Shown here: positions 1 through 15,600 of the stretch, piece by piece | Layout of the letters: every line of letters begins with the position of its first letter | How positions within the stretch are numbered: the stretch's first letter is position 1 | From: Phallusia mammillata | Taxonomy: Eukaryota; Chordata; Ascidiacea; Phlebobranchia; Ascidiidae | Length of the DNA: 64,000 bases | Reading direction: 5' to 3' | Assembly (NCBI GenBank): GCA_003260075.1 | Contig: QLIY01000213.1 | Span: 1 to 64,000, forward strand | Translations under genes and position numbers: made by a program | Notes under the pieces: generated by a model | The model's input: the letters and a program-made list of their open reading frames with translations, nothing else | Databases searched by the model: none | Told to the model about the DNA's origin: nothing

Positions 1-493
1 GGAAGTAATCCTGCAAAACTAGATAAACTGTATTTTGTATGTCGTCGTGCCAAAACTTAATTTATGGTCAGTGCCCAATTCAAGCTTTTGTTTTGCTGAC
101 AGAAACATTTGGCTTGAAGAAATGTGTTAATTTTGTACCACTATTTTCCTCATTACCTATAACCAAAGTTGGCTAAGACATGTTGCATTATTTACAGATG
201 TGTCTGGACCTTTGGTATTTTTACCTTTTCTATCTGGACCTTTCACAAAAGTAATTGAGTAGCCCTGGTCCAGTTGTTTATACAGTTATACGCCAAGCAG
301 CTTAAAACACAAAGTTATGGAATAAAAGCTGTGTTGTTTGTGTAACTGTGACTTACCAAAGACTAAACTATGTTTATTATTCGCAAACACAAGTAGTTTA
401 TATTGTAAAAATTATGGAATAAAAGCTTTGTTGACTGTGCAACTGTGACGTAACAGAGACCAAACTATGTTCATTATTCGCAAACACAAGTAG

Positions 494-569
<76 letters not shown>

Positions 570-617
570 GCATGCAAGCACACAGTTATGTGAAGACAGT
601 TGTGTTTATAAACTTAC
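1..617. other. TRPA1 intron sequence with poly-G join
   Basis: No exon is recognisable here. It should be intron between the TRPA1 pore exon and the missing S6 exon. Two diverged copies of a segment of about 80 bp (around 325-395 and 418-495) precede a 72-base G run. Confidence 0.6.
496..567. repeat. Poly-G run (72 bases) at a duplicated-segment join
   Basis: A pure G run preceded by a duplicated segment ending in CAAACACAAGTAGTT in both copies. It encodes the poly-proline of a spurious minus-strand frame. It belongs to the same class as the other C/G joins in this window and is probably an assembly artefact. Confidence 0.75.
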
Positions 618-3600
618 AGTAGACACAGTAATTGTGTGGCTGTCAGCTCCAGTCTCAATCGCATCGACTTCTGCGTTGAAAATCCCTTCGAATTCAAACT
701 CGCCGATCATCATTACTGAAGTCTTGATCACCGCGTTCCACCATTGTCGAAACGCGTACTACGTCACAAACAAAACGCCATTGATTGTGATCTCACAAAC
801 CCAGGCAAATGCGTTATCGCTTAAACGAAATGTCAAAATATGACTGCTTAAAATATAAAAACTATTTAAACTGATGTGCTATTATGACAACAAAGTCGCA
901 ACAAATATGTGACGTAACGCACACATACGTCACGCCCTTGTTCGATTATGACGTCATAGTGTAGAGTGACCGACCTGATTCTGCAGCAAACAATGGAAGC
1001 TGAACGCGAATCCGAATATGAATAGAACGAAAACGACGAAGAACGACATAAAAGTTCGGAGGACGTCGTTGAACATGAGAACGAATATCCCAAACCTCGG
1101 TACGTTCTGTATGAACATGATTAAACCCATCCACGACAGGAATATGGCAACTGCTCCAACCTGCCACTGCCAGATCTGAGAGAAAATAATCATGTTAGTC
1201 GTTGTACGTTTTGTAAGACATTGCCCTAAATTAAGAACACATCTTAGAAGTAAGGACGGTATGACAACCCTGCCAATATCAGTACTCCTTAGGCCGTGGT
1301 TCACAACTGGTAGTCCACAATGACTTTTTGGGTGGTCCACAGGACAATTATATTTGGCGATAAACTGGAAATAGTTGGATGTAATTTATTAAACATTCAG
1401 TACGAGAAAAGCTTGTCCAAGTTATTGGTCATTTATTATTAGCTGTCAGTTGTTTGGTATCACCTCTATAAATTCTGTATTGAAAGAATATATTTTAAGC
1501 CAATATGCTTGTTGTTTATGCTTTCATTATCCTTACTTAACAATGGACTGGTCCACGATATATATTTATATTTAGTTGTCACTCACCTCTCTGACCCCAT
1601 TAAAATCGGATCCAACAGAACTTCCGTCAGAATAAACTGTGAGAATCGCGAGAATGTAAAGAGAGAGTTCGAGAATATTGGTCATACTCATGAAGTAGGA
1701 AAATCTTCGCGAGTAAATCTGGTACAACTGGAAAAAAAAGAAAAGAAAAAAACATGCTGGTTATGAAGGACACGGACTTTTATCATTACGCTAGGCCTGC
1801 TGGAGGGGTGTCCTATCAATAACAGAAAATGACTTTTCATTCAGTATTTCTGTTTCCGAAACCAGGCCAGAACCACAAACAACGAAAAATGCCACAATTT
1901 ACTGAATAATTTTTTGATCAAATGAAGGTTGGCGTCAAACGTTAAATATTGTAATGATGGTAATCTTTAGAAGATAAATAATGCTTATCTTTAAACAGGA
2001 AATCTTATTTTCCGTCATTTCAATCCTAATACAGCTATTACATTTCACGGTGGGATTCGAACCCGCGACATAAAGCGTGTGACGTGAAATAGGGCGGGGC
2101 AGTATGTGATTGGACAATATTACTCACCTCTTTCAACATGTTAATGCCGGCCGTCACAAGAATGATAATTTTTGCCGGCCATCCCCACGTGCGATAGTTG
2201 TAACAAGCCCCAAAGTTCGGTTGCGCTTCAGTGATTATCGCCACGCATGATGACGTCACGTTGTTAACGTCTGTAAAAAAATAAAAATAAATAATCAGCC
2301 TTAAACTTACTCCACAGGCCAGTGCCTAATAAATACTGTTTCTAGACTCGGCAACCTTTTAAGCGACGCGTGCCAATTTACTTGTTATTCCCATGTGTTA
2401 ATGACTTAATAATCGTGTTCGTGCCAAAAAGCTGGGAGAAAATAACACTGAATGCGTGTAAAAAAAGCTGGGAGAAAATAACACTGAATGCGCGTGGTAC
2501 AGTGCACGATAAACAAAGAAAAAAGAATTAAACGCAAGTACGTCAAAGCGCAACGAAATGATGAAGACGACCTGTATAGGACGTCGAAACGTCGGAATAA
2601 AAATATATTCGCCAGATGAGCTCTGTAAACTTGCTACATCATATATACTGTTAAATACAAATATCTTACCGATTGAATACGGCGGAGGCATAGTCAGCAT
2701 GTAAGAGTTGAAAATAACCATGAAAAACAAGTAGAGCAACAGATTGAAGTAGTACACTGCTCTACCGTAAGCTCTCCACTTGTGGTTCAACAAACTAACA
2801 ACCAGTGGGTGGCGCAAGAGCTTCTCCCGCTTGGCTCCGACCTGTACACATAGAAATCATATACATCTTGAAAAATTAAAAATTAGTAAACAAATTAAGG
2901 AACAATTAACATTTTATAACAATTAATGCTTTTTTCAACAATTAACAAACAATTTATGTTTTTAACAATTAACAAACAACAAAGCTAAAACAATTAACAC
3001 TAGGACGTCACTAACCATGACGAATAATGGATGATTTTCTTTCAGCAGATTGGGGGGGGGGCACAACCAGTGGGTGGCGCAAGAGCTTCTCCCGTTTCGC
3101 TCCGACCTGCACAGAGAAATCATATACATATTGGAACTTTGAATATTTTTTTTGGATTTTTACTGTATACAAGTGGCGAGCCATAGTAAAGCTAAATACG
3201 TTAAAAAAATAAAAATTAACAATCAACTGAATATTTTTTTAAATTAACAAACAATAAAGCTAAAACAATTAACACTATGACGTCACTAACCATGACGAAT
3301 AATGGATGATTTTCTTTCAGCAGATTCGAGTCACGTGTGTAGGGGATTGCGTCTCTGACTATTCGACCATTCTCGTCATAAACCTGTCACGAAAATTATG
3401 AGTTAACATCACGCTATCATATGATTGTGTGTCATGGCCGTGAAAAAAGGTTATTTATTAATCGATTTTCAATACAGCATATTGTAAATCTATGTGTATA
3501 GCCTACATATATATATGCAACCCTTTATTTTTACGTTGTTTTATGAGTTTGTATTACAAATTAACCCAACATGGTAAAAATAATAACATTCCGAACAAAA

Positions 3601-6600
3601 TTTCATGCAAACATAAGTTGAGGTTCCCGAAAGTCAAGCCAAGTTAATCTTACTACACTTTGTTTCCGTTTTTTTTTGCGCGCGTCTAATGACCACAATT
3701 TCAGTGAAGTGAGGCGTCCCATGCGCCAAAAAAACATAGAGTAGATGTTTAATTTCTAAACAACTTTTGGCTAGACAATCCGAAAAAACGACCTCACAAT
3801 TTTGAGTCTGTTTTAACTTCTAACCAGTGGTGGGATTCAAACTTTTGTCAGCCGGTTTTCTCACAAAAGTCACATTTTTTCAGCCGGTTCTGTTACAAAA
3901 AGTCCATTGAGAGTAACCAGTAATGCTAACCGGTTCGCTGATCTCATAAAATTTCGTGAGACGGTTCTATAAAACCGGTGCAAACCGGCTGAATCCCACC
4001 ACTGCTTAAACTTACAAAAAGTTTTCATAAAAAAACACTTGTGCAACTCTTGGGGCCGAATCACCCCGAAAAGTAGTATTACCCTTTCTGATCCCCTATT
4101 TATCTGGTCTTGAGGTTGCAAGCCACGAATGCAACAATATCGTGGTATCGGTTCCAGTCAAACTGTTCATGCTCATAATAAACCGATTTGAAGTTAGTTT
4201 CAAATTAAAATAAAAAACCTGAAAATAATGCGTCGAACATAGAGAACATAACCATGCAAAACCACAAACAACGGAAAATTGCCACATTTTACCGAATAAC
4301 AAGAGAGGTCATCCATAGATAGTTGACGCTGGAGATAAATGTTTCAAGATAAAAAGTTCGATGTTAAGAGACGAAATATAAAACACTTATAGCTATAATT
4401 TGAACAAATATATTTCCCCCATATTAACGCAAGAACATAACGCACGACTGCTTTACAACATCGTATTGGAAACTGTTGAAATAACCTTAAAAGTGACAAA
4501 TATGATTGTAAGCAAAGGTAAAAAAAAATCGCAAAAAACAAACAAAAAAGTAGTCATAAATTTACACAAAATGACGTAACAAAAGCATATAAGTGACGTA
4601 ACAAAAATTATCTTAGGTTAAAATACAGGCGAGGGCAAAAACTTGATTCCAAAAAAAAAATATTTAAATTAAATACCGTACATAAGGGCCCATTACGTCA
4701 TAGTGAGGAATGACGTAATGAAGGTTACCTTGAGTGGAAGGTCGTTGAGGTTAAGGCTGACTTCGGACATCGAGTCGTCGGCCTCGACCCAGTTTGTGCA
4801 GGAAAACTCATCGTCCAGAAACTCGTAGTCGAACGAAATCTGCAGGTTTAAGTTACACGAATTTGTGGGGAAATATGAGTTTAACTGTTTAAATTTGGAT
4901 CTTGTTATTTACCCTGATGAAGACGACCTGTATAGGACGTCGAAACGTCGGAATAAATTACATTTGCCAGAAGAGCTCTACAAACTTGATATTATGTCTG
5001 GCAGCAGTCTATAAACTTGATATTTTGCCTGACAGCAATAGTTTGTTTATTGGATGTCGGGTCTACTAACACAGAGTTTGCCTATTTTTGTGGGGACACA
5101 GGTTTGATTTATACAATTTTGTGGGGGGGGAAATACGGGTTTAATGATGCTAAACTGTTTAAACTTGGATGTTTTCACGGGTCCACCAACACATAGTACG
5201 CATATTTCTGTTTAATTTTTGTGTTTTGCGGGTTAAATTTACAATTAATTTTAGTTAAAAGTACTGTTTAAAAACAAAGTAGTAAAAGTTAAATGTATAG
5301 CTAAACTCTATGATGCCATTGATTCCTATACCGTCCAAACCAGTGATTCTCAACCGCGCTTCTCAACTACTTATTTTGCGGCTCGCACCAGACCTCAGAA
5401 AACCACCAAAGGTTGCTATTTTAGCTTTCAAGGTAATAATCTTTAGTGATTTCTTGAGTCTAGTTTTTTTTGTGGCTTCCTGCACACTTAAAAAACTACG
5501 ATTTGGCCCCGACAATAAAAAAGGTAGAGAACCACTGGTCTAAACCATAATATATGATATCACCATGTCAATCGCCTTTCCAGGATAATCGTGGTTTTGT
5601 CACAATATAGTAAAAACAGGTACTTTCCCACCTGGTAGTTTTTGTGATCCACGTGTCGATCGTTGCCTCTCATGCATTTCGTGAAAACCTCTTCTGCGAC
5701 TTCAGGCATTTTACGAATCATCTTCCGCACTGGTGTGTGAATTCTCTCATCTGTCCCATGATATAAAGGAAATCATATGATATACGAATCATGTCACATC
5801 GCGTGATATGAAGGAATCATATCATATACGAGTCATGAATCATGTGACGTAATAATTATAAGGAACATGAGTAAGGAACTAGAAGGGTGGCTTTCTGATA
5901 TACTTCCATTTTATATATTCTATACGATATTTACCAATTTACTATACACATCATTTGATCTACACATATGATTGTTTTTGTAAACAAAAACTAATGGGTC
6001 CCCACACGCGTGTTTGTGCGGATTTACGGTAAACAAATGTTGCGGTGATTTTTAAATTCTTAAGAACAAATTTTTAGAAAGCGTTAACCCAACAATGAAA
6101 AATTTTGTTGTATTTTTTTGCACTATTATTGTCGTATAATTACAAAAACATTAAAAAAGAACGAAACAAATACTTTCAATTTAATCTCTTGCTTTGACCC
6201 AGATATTGTCGTCCAGTGTCGGGTTTTAAACACAATTTTTTCTAGAAAGCTGTAACAGTTGTATTACAGACAATTAAAAAGCGGGGGGGGGGGAAAGTAT
6301 ACATAACTTTTCATTTAACTTTGTTTCGCAAAACGAGTACCATTGACCTGTAGTAACCTTTAGGGTGCACACACCAAACGACTGTTTGACCTTTTGACAC
6401 CGTTTTCAATAGCACGCCGTCCTTGGTGTTCAACAACACCGTTTGACCTAATTTATACATGCCTTGAGTATTTGATTCAAAAAAAAACAAAAAACGCTAC
6501 GTTATGGCGAAAGAAAGTTCTGAACTGTGTTAGTAATACCTACTAATTGACCTTAAGTAACCCGTGGTCATGCAGCGGCCAACCTGACACTGAGCATTTA

Positions 6601-9600
6601 AAAAAAACTTTTATCTTGCAAAAAAGTCAAGTTTATTTTTTCATATTTAGTTTGTTTAACAAAGTTTTGCTTGACATATACGAAACCGAAGCAGGCTTAT
6701 TAGGTTTAAATCGCGTCATATGTGTGAGTAAAGTTTAAAAAACAAAATTTAACGTTGGTAGCTCACCTGAAGAAATGTCTTTCGTCCTGTTCTTTAAAGC
6801 CTCCCTCCATTTTTCATCCTCAATTATCACTCGAGCGCACGAAGCGTTCCCAGAATCGATCGCGAAATCCAAAGCGTTTCTTCCATCAACAGAACGATGG
6901 GTGACGTCAGCTTTCCATCTGTAGACAGTTAATTGTTACCACACAATCTTACATCTATTAATGCACCGATGGCTTAGGTTGGTCGATCTGGAAACCGGTG
7001 TTTTCAATCAACGTGGCACGAAGCGTTTTGATAATTGCAATGTCAGTTTAAGAGCTCTAATACAAATGCTTGAAGCTCATTTTTTGTTACCAAAAGCAGT
7101 TTTACGCATAATTTTAAAGATATTAAAATATTTTTTTATGTGAAAGTAATTAAATAGGTTTGATTTAAAAGTTTTTGTAAAGGTTTTATTTTTATTAATT
7201 TTTCCAATATATTATTTTTAACAATCGTTCGTATTTTCTAGCCTGCAAAGTGTACAGAAGACAGAAACTTATTTTAAACATAAGGTTGGGAAACACTTTT
7301 TAAACAATCACATCCGAAGGTTGGAAGTTCAAATCCCGGTGCGACTTCCCCGTGCAAAGCATCTACTTAACAAGCAATCTCTTACTGTAGAAGGACTTGA
7401 ACCATCTCAGTGTGTCCTTCCTGACAAGCAAGATGCAGAGGAGTGATCTTCCTCTTATCTTTCGGGTCAACCGGGGAATCAGCCTCCAGAAGGACGATGG
7501 CGGATTTGTGCATCCCAGCAAACGCGCAACAATCCAGCGGAGTCCATTGTTTCGCGTTTCTGTAACCATTGTTGAGATTAAATTACGTGTGTGCCGGTTT
7601 GGGTAAAAAATATGGTTGCATCTAAAATATACAGGGTCGCTTGATGCATCTTAATATCACATTTATATAACTTGGCGCATCTTTATTTCAGTAGGTAACG
7701 GTGTATCTAGCATTATAAAAGTGCGCCAAGCAAAAAAGTTGCACCGAGCGATATAAAGGTTTACGAAGTGGAATAAATGTGGTCTAGTGAACAATTTCCC
7801 ACAAACGTATTTACTTAAAGTTTATCATCTAACTTTTTCCGATAAGCAAGGGGACACGAACTCTGAAAAGATAAAAATCACTACTTCCCCTTTCCGCCCC
7901 AATCACCCACCTTGCCCCGATACTGGCTCCGAGTCGGACAAGTTCCCTCACAACATGGATCCTCCCACTGAGAGCGGCGAGATGAAGAGCAGTGTTCGCA
8001 TTCTCATCATCATCATGGACGATCTCATGCTTCCTCCGCACAAGCTCCACCACGATCTTCACTCTTCCGTTCTCAGCTGCGAGGTGGATTGGAGTTTGCT
8101 CGTCTTCGTTCTTCGCATCGATAACTGCTCCCGCATCGAGCAACATCTGTGAGAAGGTCCGGGTTAAAATTGTGTCAAAGGTTATCAGGCTTGACTGATG
8201 CCACGGTCTTGTACCAGCATCACACGCATGAGTATGGCTAATTTATCTGACAATTGACTCTATGAATCACGTTGATGCAGAGTTGTAAGTCGGGCCGGGT
8301 TCGGGCTCAGGTTGCTTCGAAAAAACGAGCCTAATTTCGAGCCGGACTTTACACTCTGTGTCAGAAATTTTTTTTAATTTTTTTTTGGGGGGGATGAATT
8401 TGAGCAGCTAAGTAGCCAGTTGCTGGACCTGATCTGATGTCAAACAGCTTTAAAACGCCTTGTTTGAGACCAATTGTCTATTGTGTTTGTTGTCTTAGTC
8501 TTTTTCTGAGGCTTCAATGTATAGGCCTGTCAATCAAACTTTCGGGCCTAAACGGGCTTCTCAAAAATGATTCGGGTTCGGGACCTGTTTAAAACTGTGC
8601 GGTGGTGTATATGACGCTATGGCTCATATACAATTATGATTTACGTTCCATTATTAAAGCTATTCTTTTTAGCCTTACGAGTACCGGACTTTGACTTAGG
8701 TTTTCAAAAGTCAACTATATTTGCTCTCTTGTGCACGTTACCTTGACAACCGAATAATGCCCTCTGAGTGCAGCGACATGTAGTGGTGTGTTGTCATAGC
8801 GATCGGTGACCTCGAGTAACCCCAAGCGGATCCTCTTGTGTTTCAGCAATTCCTAAAGTCAACGAAACAAACATAAATGTCACAAAACAGAAACTGGAAA
8901 TCAGACTACAGACGTTGCAAAAGTATTACGTCTTTACCTACAGGGCAGTTACGTCACACACGTCCATTACGTCATCAAACAGTGATGTCACCCACCTGCA
9001 TTGCTTCCAGTCTGTCTTCCTCGGCGCATTGGAAGAGAATGCTTTTGTCGTTTTTGTCGGTTGCCATGACATTGGCTTTGTGTTTAAGCAGAATCGCTAT
9101 TGTTTCTGTGTGACCGTAGTTGGCTGCGATCAACAGCGCCGTAAAGTGGTCGGAATCGTGCAGCTCAATCTTGGCTCCGCTGTGAAGTCACAATGAAAAA
9201 TGTTTATTTGCAAACTACACCACTAGATGGAGCAACGCAACTTACCTCCTGAGCAGAAATTCGACGACCTGATAATGGTTGAATTGTGACGCAAGAATGA
9301 GGGGAGTCGATAAACTTTCGTCGCGTTCGTTCACTTTCGCGCCTTTCTCGATTAAAAGTTTCGCGATTTCAAGGTGACCGTGACGCGCTGCAAGGTGAAG
9401 GGGGGTTTCCTTGGAACTGCGGTGGGCGTTCAAAGCTTTCGTGTGTTCTGTCAAACAAATAAACGATATTTTATCTCATGATCGTCACTTTGCAGAGCTA
9501 ACATATGAGATTATGACGTCACACACGCATGACGTAACAAGTAAAACAGTAGGTGAGTGTTCGGGCACCGAATCGGCTCCGTAAATTTAAAACAGGATTT

Positions 9601-12600
9601 TAATTCGCAGGAAATAATGCTTGTACGCAAAAAATACCTTGTACAAAAAATGAACGTCACTGCAGTGAATGTATTGTATACAATCTCTATATATAGAGCT
9701 GGGACTGTACGGTCTTTTGATGCAACAAGTACGATCTTCTGTGGCTTATATCAACGTTAACATATTTCAAATGTTTTAAGTTTAAGCCCAGAAATGAAAA
9801 ATGTCCCCCCATTGTACAGCAGTCGTTTCAACACTCGCTAACGGTCATAAAGGTTTTGAACTTCGTATTCAAAACCCCCCCCCCTTGGAGCACTCTTTCT
9901 TGACCAAACGCGTCTCACAAGCCAGCGTTAGAAAGAAAAAAGAAAAAATAAGGAACAAATACGGACAAAAACAATATGTGTCCCCTTCAGGGAAGGGGAC
10001 CCATAATTAAAACGCAGCGTAATAAAATATATTGTTTTGATATGATTAAAAGTTTTGACACTTTTGCAACCTTGTAGCACGGGACTTGGATTAAAGACGG
10101 CTTATTTTAATAAGAGCGACTTTTTGTTCAACGTTTTTCTGTCAAAATTTAAGTGTAGGTTTTACTCACGATTTTTGAGACAAGACTCCACGATGAGTTG
10201 CGTGACAGACAGATGGCCATTATCCACAGCGAGATGCAGTGAAGTATTTCCATCGTTGTCCTTCTCATCAAGAATATCAACAAATCTGACACCGTGGCGT
10301 TTCGAGTAATTATCCAACATCAACTGAACTATCTGAAAAAACACGTGGACAATTATAAAAACTGAAACTAGAAGGGTGGCTCAGCACATTTCGTCGTTGC
10401 ATATACACTATAACCTATTTTAAAACATTATTCTATTTCCTATATGCTTATTTTATATTGGGTCCCATATACCCTCAGGGAAGGGGACCTATAATAAACA
10501 TTTATTATTGGGATGGCAGCGGTGCTTGTGATTCGACTTTCGGCGGTTTACGGCCAAGTCTGCGTAGCTCGGTCGGTTATCCCAGCGTTTTTCAACGTTT
10601 TTTGAACCACGGAACACTTCATGCATTCAAAATCTTGCAAAACAACAACGTAATTAAACTCGTATTATTGCAAAACAAGTCTAACTATTACACAACGATA
10701 AATAAAGAAAAACCGCGATAGGGCATTTAAACTGGTAAACGTGGATGATGACTTTCTTAGGAAATCTGTGTACGACCATTGTATACAACCAGTGAATTTC
10801 GACTGGTGTTCCATTAAGCGCTAGTCAAACCCATTATTTTCTTGCGAAACACCTGACGATCTTTCACGGAGCACTATCGTTTACCGGTTAAAAATCACTG
10901 TGTAAAAAAGTCAGCTCCGAACAGGCTCATGTCGTGGGTTCGAATCCCACTGCGGGTACGACTTCGTCTTGTGCCTCTGGGGTTAAGCTTTATGAGTTTA
11001 GCCCGTACATGTATTTACGCATATATGCGCACGACACGTAAGACCCATAATAATTAACTCCACCACTGAGCCTGTGTAGCTCAGTTGGTAGAGCGCGAGT
11101 ACCAGAAAGACTCCTGTCGTGGGTTCGAATCCCACCGCAAGCTAGATTTTTAGCTATTTTTTAGTATTTTGTGTATTTATGTTCCAACCCACCTCCAAAT
11201 TTCCCTCAGCTGCTGCGAACTGCAGTGGAGTCCCATTGTCATCATCTGTACATCTGATGTCGGCTCCCTCCTCTATCAGTACCTTAGCAACGTCCACGTG
11301 ACCGTAAACAGCGGCGATGTGAAGTGGCGTCATTTCCTGTTTGTCGCGTGCCTGCCAACGGACAAAAAGTTTTTTTTTTTCGACGCAAGACTGACAAGGG
11401 GAAATCAGAACAGTCACATTCTGGCACTTTCCCTAAAACTATATTTTGTATTTTCAACCAAAAGTTTAAATTTTAAATAACTTTTGTTAGTGCACTACAT
11501 GTGAAGCAAACGAAAAAAGCTTCTAAAGAACTATTGGTCTAAACTGTTCTAAGTTGAAAATTTTTTGGTCTAAACTGTTCTAAGAACTATTGGTCTAAAC
11601 TGTTCTAAGCTGAAAAAAACTGCACAATATTTTGTTTATTGTGTTTGAATTTAGACTTGTGTAAACTATGAACTTTAATGTTTGTTTAAAATAGGAGCTT
11701 CTCTGATCAAAACTATGACATTAGAAAATTAAACTGTTTGATTTCTACAAAATGATTTGACATTGTAACGTTACTCATTTTAATATTATTTGTTACCGAC
11801 ATTATTCTTAACCATCACATTAAAATTTTGGATAAACTCCATATAACTATGTTTTGTATTTTAGACTAAAAGTTTAAATTGTAAATAACTTTAATGCACA
11901 GCAAACAAAAAAAACTTCATAGAACAAACTATTTGTCAAAATTATTCTAACTTGTGAAAAGACTCCACATTAATTTGTTTGAATGGAACAAAACAAACAA
12001 ACAAACAAGTTCTCACCTCAATCGATACTCCAACGCATTGGATTAATCGTTTCACGCATGCCACGTTGCCACGGAGTGAAGCGTGATGGAGTGGGGTCAA
12101 ACCATAGAAATCTTTGATATTAACGCGCGCACCTTGCTCCAGTAAGAATTCCAGAATTTGGCTGTTGGCGTCTTCCATCGCTTTGTTGTCTTCCTCGCTC
12201 ATCGTATCTGAACTTTCCTGCGCAAGAACACAGCGGGGTATGAGCTCGAATCTCACTGGAGATGTCGGAATAATTATACAGTTTAATTCAGGAGTGTGCT
12301 AACTGCAACTTAAAGGCCAAATATGACCCTTTGAAGCTGTCCAGCCGACTGGAAAATGCAAATAAGTCTAACTCGCTAAAGCAGGGATGTGCAACCTTTG
12401 TTACTGTGGGCCAAATGCAAATGCCAAGATTAGATCGCGGGCCGCACATGTGTATATCACAAAGTGATTTCATTTTGTTGCATATACCAAGTACGCTTAA
12501 CTGCAAGTCAAATTCGCATTTGATTCTAACCACATAGTGCCAGGTCGCAGAGAAATAGCATTAGGCGCATTAATCTGGTCAAAAATATATACTAGTTGGA

Positions 12601-15600
12601 CGCGTTTTCAAAAAAATTGGATCGAGGGCTGGACAGTGCAATCACACAAAGTGATTTTGCTTTGTTTCTTACCAAATATGCTTAACTACAAGCAAGTTTA
12701 TAATTCGTATTTGATTCCCCCCCCCCCCCGGGCCGCACGTTTGACACCCCTGATTTAGGCTATTGAACTCGTCGGATTAAGTTTATATCGCTTGGTGCAA
12801 CGTTGCAACATTAGAATACTCCAAAAATATGGAGCAAACACGATGAGCAGTTTGTAAACGCGTTGCAGTTACACGCTATCATAAGATTTAAAAAATATTT
12901 CTTATTAGCTATAGAGATGCACTTTGGCACGTCCAAACATTAACCACGTGGACTGGCAACAAATAACAACGCACAATCAAAATGTGCTTGCTCGTGCCTA
13001 CCCCCCCCCCCTCAGGCGCATTAATCAGCTCAAAAATATGTAATAATTTGACTCGTTTGTTTGCTAGTATTTTTGAAATCCAAGCGTATTTGCGGGCCGC
13101 ACAAGCTTTAATGAAGTGCCGAAAGTTGCCCAACCCTTCTCTATATTATCGTGAGGGCTCAACAAAACTCGGCTAGAAACAAATTTCAAGCATTAAAAAC
13201 AAGCAAATGGGTAAAATGTAACGAAACTCACCGAATCTGGTATTTCCACTTTTTCTTTCTTCGGTTTATATTTTGCCACTAGATGGAGCGCTGTGACATC
13301 ATCTTCTCCTGGGGCATGGATGTCTGAAGCAAAAAATTACAAAAAGTTGATTTACAAAACGGTTAATCGAATAAAAAGTTACGAAATTCTTTAGAAAGCC
13401 TTAAGGGCTATGCAGACATGCGCGTTAAACGTCAAGCGTCTGGCGTTGGCGATGTGATTGTAGCGACAAGCGAGCAACGCGGCGCCTAGCGTCAAGCGAT
13501 GAGGGGTTCACACACGCTACGCAGTCGGCGTCAAAGCGGACGACGGCAAATGCTACAAAGAAGTATTTTTGTGATGTAAAATCTGCTTTACTGCCATTAA
13601 CCGATTGCTTTTGTTGTTGCTGGATATTATCATGATACTTATTTGCAACATTTTTTCCCTGGGAGGTTAAAGTACCTAAATTAATGTGTTAATGTTTCAA
13701 AATTTTATGCAGAGTATGGGCCCCCCCCCCCCCCCCCCCCCCACGCTACGCAGTTGGCGTCAAAGCGGACGACGGCAAATGCTGCAAAGAAGTATTTTTG
13801 TGATGTAAAATCTGCTTTACTGCAATTAACCGACTGCTTTTGTTGTTGCTGATTATTATCATGATACTTGTTTGCAACATTTTTTACCCTGGGAGGTTAA
13901 AGTACCTAAATTAATGTGTTAATGTTTTAAAATTTATGCAGAGTATGGGTTCGCCCAATCTTTTAGGCCTGGGAAGAAATGGGTGAGTTCAACTTAGTAA
14001 AAAAAACATACAGGAGTACCCTCAAAGCTTTCACAAGTACTTAAGAATGGATGTTACAATGTTGATCATCGTACATACATGGAGAGTCGTGTACAATTTG
14101 TATGAGTATTTCGTTTAACTCCATTGTGGTTGACTACTTGCAATCAAACACTAAATTGCTAATAAACAAGGTTTCTGCTGTTACTAGATACTTCCAGTGT
14201 GAAGCGTCAAGCGGAAAAGTTAAATCTGATTTAACTCTGACGCTTGACGCTTCAACTGAGAAAATCGTGCCGTCACGACAAGCGCGTAGTCGTGTGTGAA
14301 TGGTATGTCGCTTGCCGCTTATCGCAAAAACGCGACGCTTATCGCTTAACGCGTCTAGTGTGAATCCCGCTTTACATTGCACCACAGTTTCAAAGCATGA
14401 AACTCCTTGATAAATGTACTTTAGTCAGTACAGTCGTTTTTTCAAAAAAATACGTTTTGGAGGCCTGTTGGTTTTCCAAGACTAACAGCTAAAGCAGCAA
14501 AAACCCTTTGGGTCATTCGGTGCAAACTTTAGGAGGATCAAGTTTGGATTAATAACTAACATATGTCCAAATTTGAATAAATTTAAAGCACTCTTTCTTG
14601 ACCAAACGAATATAACAAACCAGCGTTAGACAGATAAAATAATAAAAATATGGACAAAAACAATATGTGTCTCCTTCATGGAAAGGGACCCATAAAAAGC
14701 TAAATACATTAGTTGCTCTGTGATTCGAACCTCTGACCTCATGAACTTACCCGCGCCCTTCTCGACCAGAAGTTTGCACATGTCCACGTGGTTGTAGCGC
14801 GCCGCATAGTGAAGAGGAGTAAACTTGTCCGCATCTTTCTTGTTCAACTTCTTCCTCCCACGTGACTGGGTGAGAAGGTTCAGGACAGTTCGCATCATTG
14901 TGACGTCACCATCTCGAGCGATCTGTGACGTCATAAACAAATTGGTTGACGTCATAACGAAGAAAGTTTGTCAGCAAACAATTTTTTGCCGAAAATTACG
15001 TTTTACGAGACAAATAAGTGTGCACAATGCCGCTTTTGACGTCACACTGACCTGATGGAGGCTCTCCTCCTCAGCGACGATATTATCGAGTCGAATATCG
15101 TTGGCGATATGTAAGCTGTCGAATCGACCTGGTGCGACTTGAAAGCTGAAAAGTTAAAGTAATGAAATTGGTAACAATTAAGCTCAAACTAACACAAAGT
15201 TGGACAATAACATCGCTGCTATTTCCTTCAGTTTGCGATTTAACTTGCATACGTTTTTTTATTGCTGTTTGTTTTGAGCTACTGATGATGTTTATTATTT
15301 GGGTGAAATATATCTGTATGTATATCTAAACATAAAAAAATCTGTGGACAACTTCAGACTGGTCAAAGTTTTCAGTCTGTTATTATACATGACTATTGTC
15401 TCCATCTGTCGTACTGAGTCTCTGGTGACTCGTGATTTATAATACCACACAGTTTATTATATGGTGTTATGTGTTATATATTCGACTTGTATTTTCGCAA
15501 TCAGTTTGCAGAGGCTAATTTGGCCACTTTTAATGTCACAAAGTTTCTGTCTGGAAAACTTTAAATTGAGCCAAAATTATTAAAACCAGGATGTACAGGT

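Noticed and set aside
398..583. Poly-proline reading frame
   Set aside because: It exists only because of the G run at 496-567; no conserved residues on either side.
2036..2070. tRNA gene suggested by reverse GGTTCGAATCCCACC
   Set aside because: Only a B-box-like segment is present, with no A box at the right distance; the same applies near 10937, 37740, 38470 and 25915.
7829..8152. Separate ankyrin-only gene
   Set aside because: The exon has splice sites and phase matching the flanking TRPA1 exons, so it belongs to that gene.
15290..15320. Hammerhead core from CTGATGATG
   Set aside because: No stem II, and the following GAAA is not placed to form the core; the same for 41294 and 38953.
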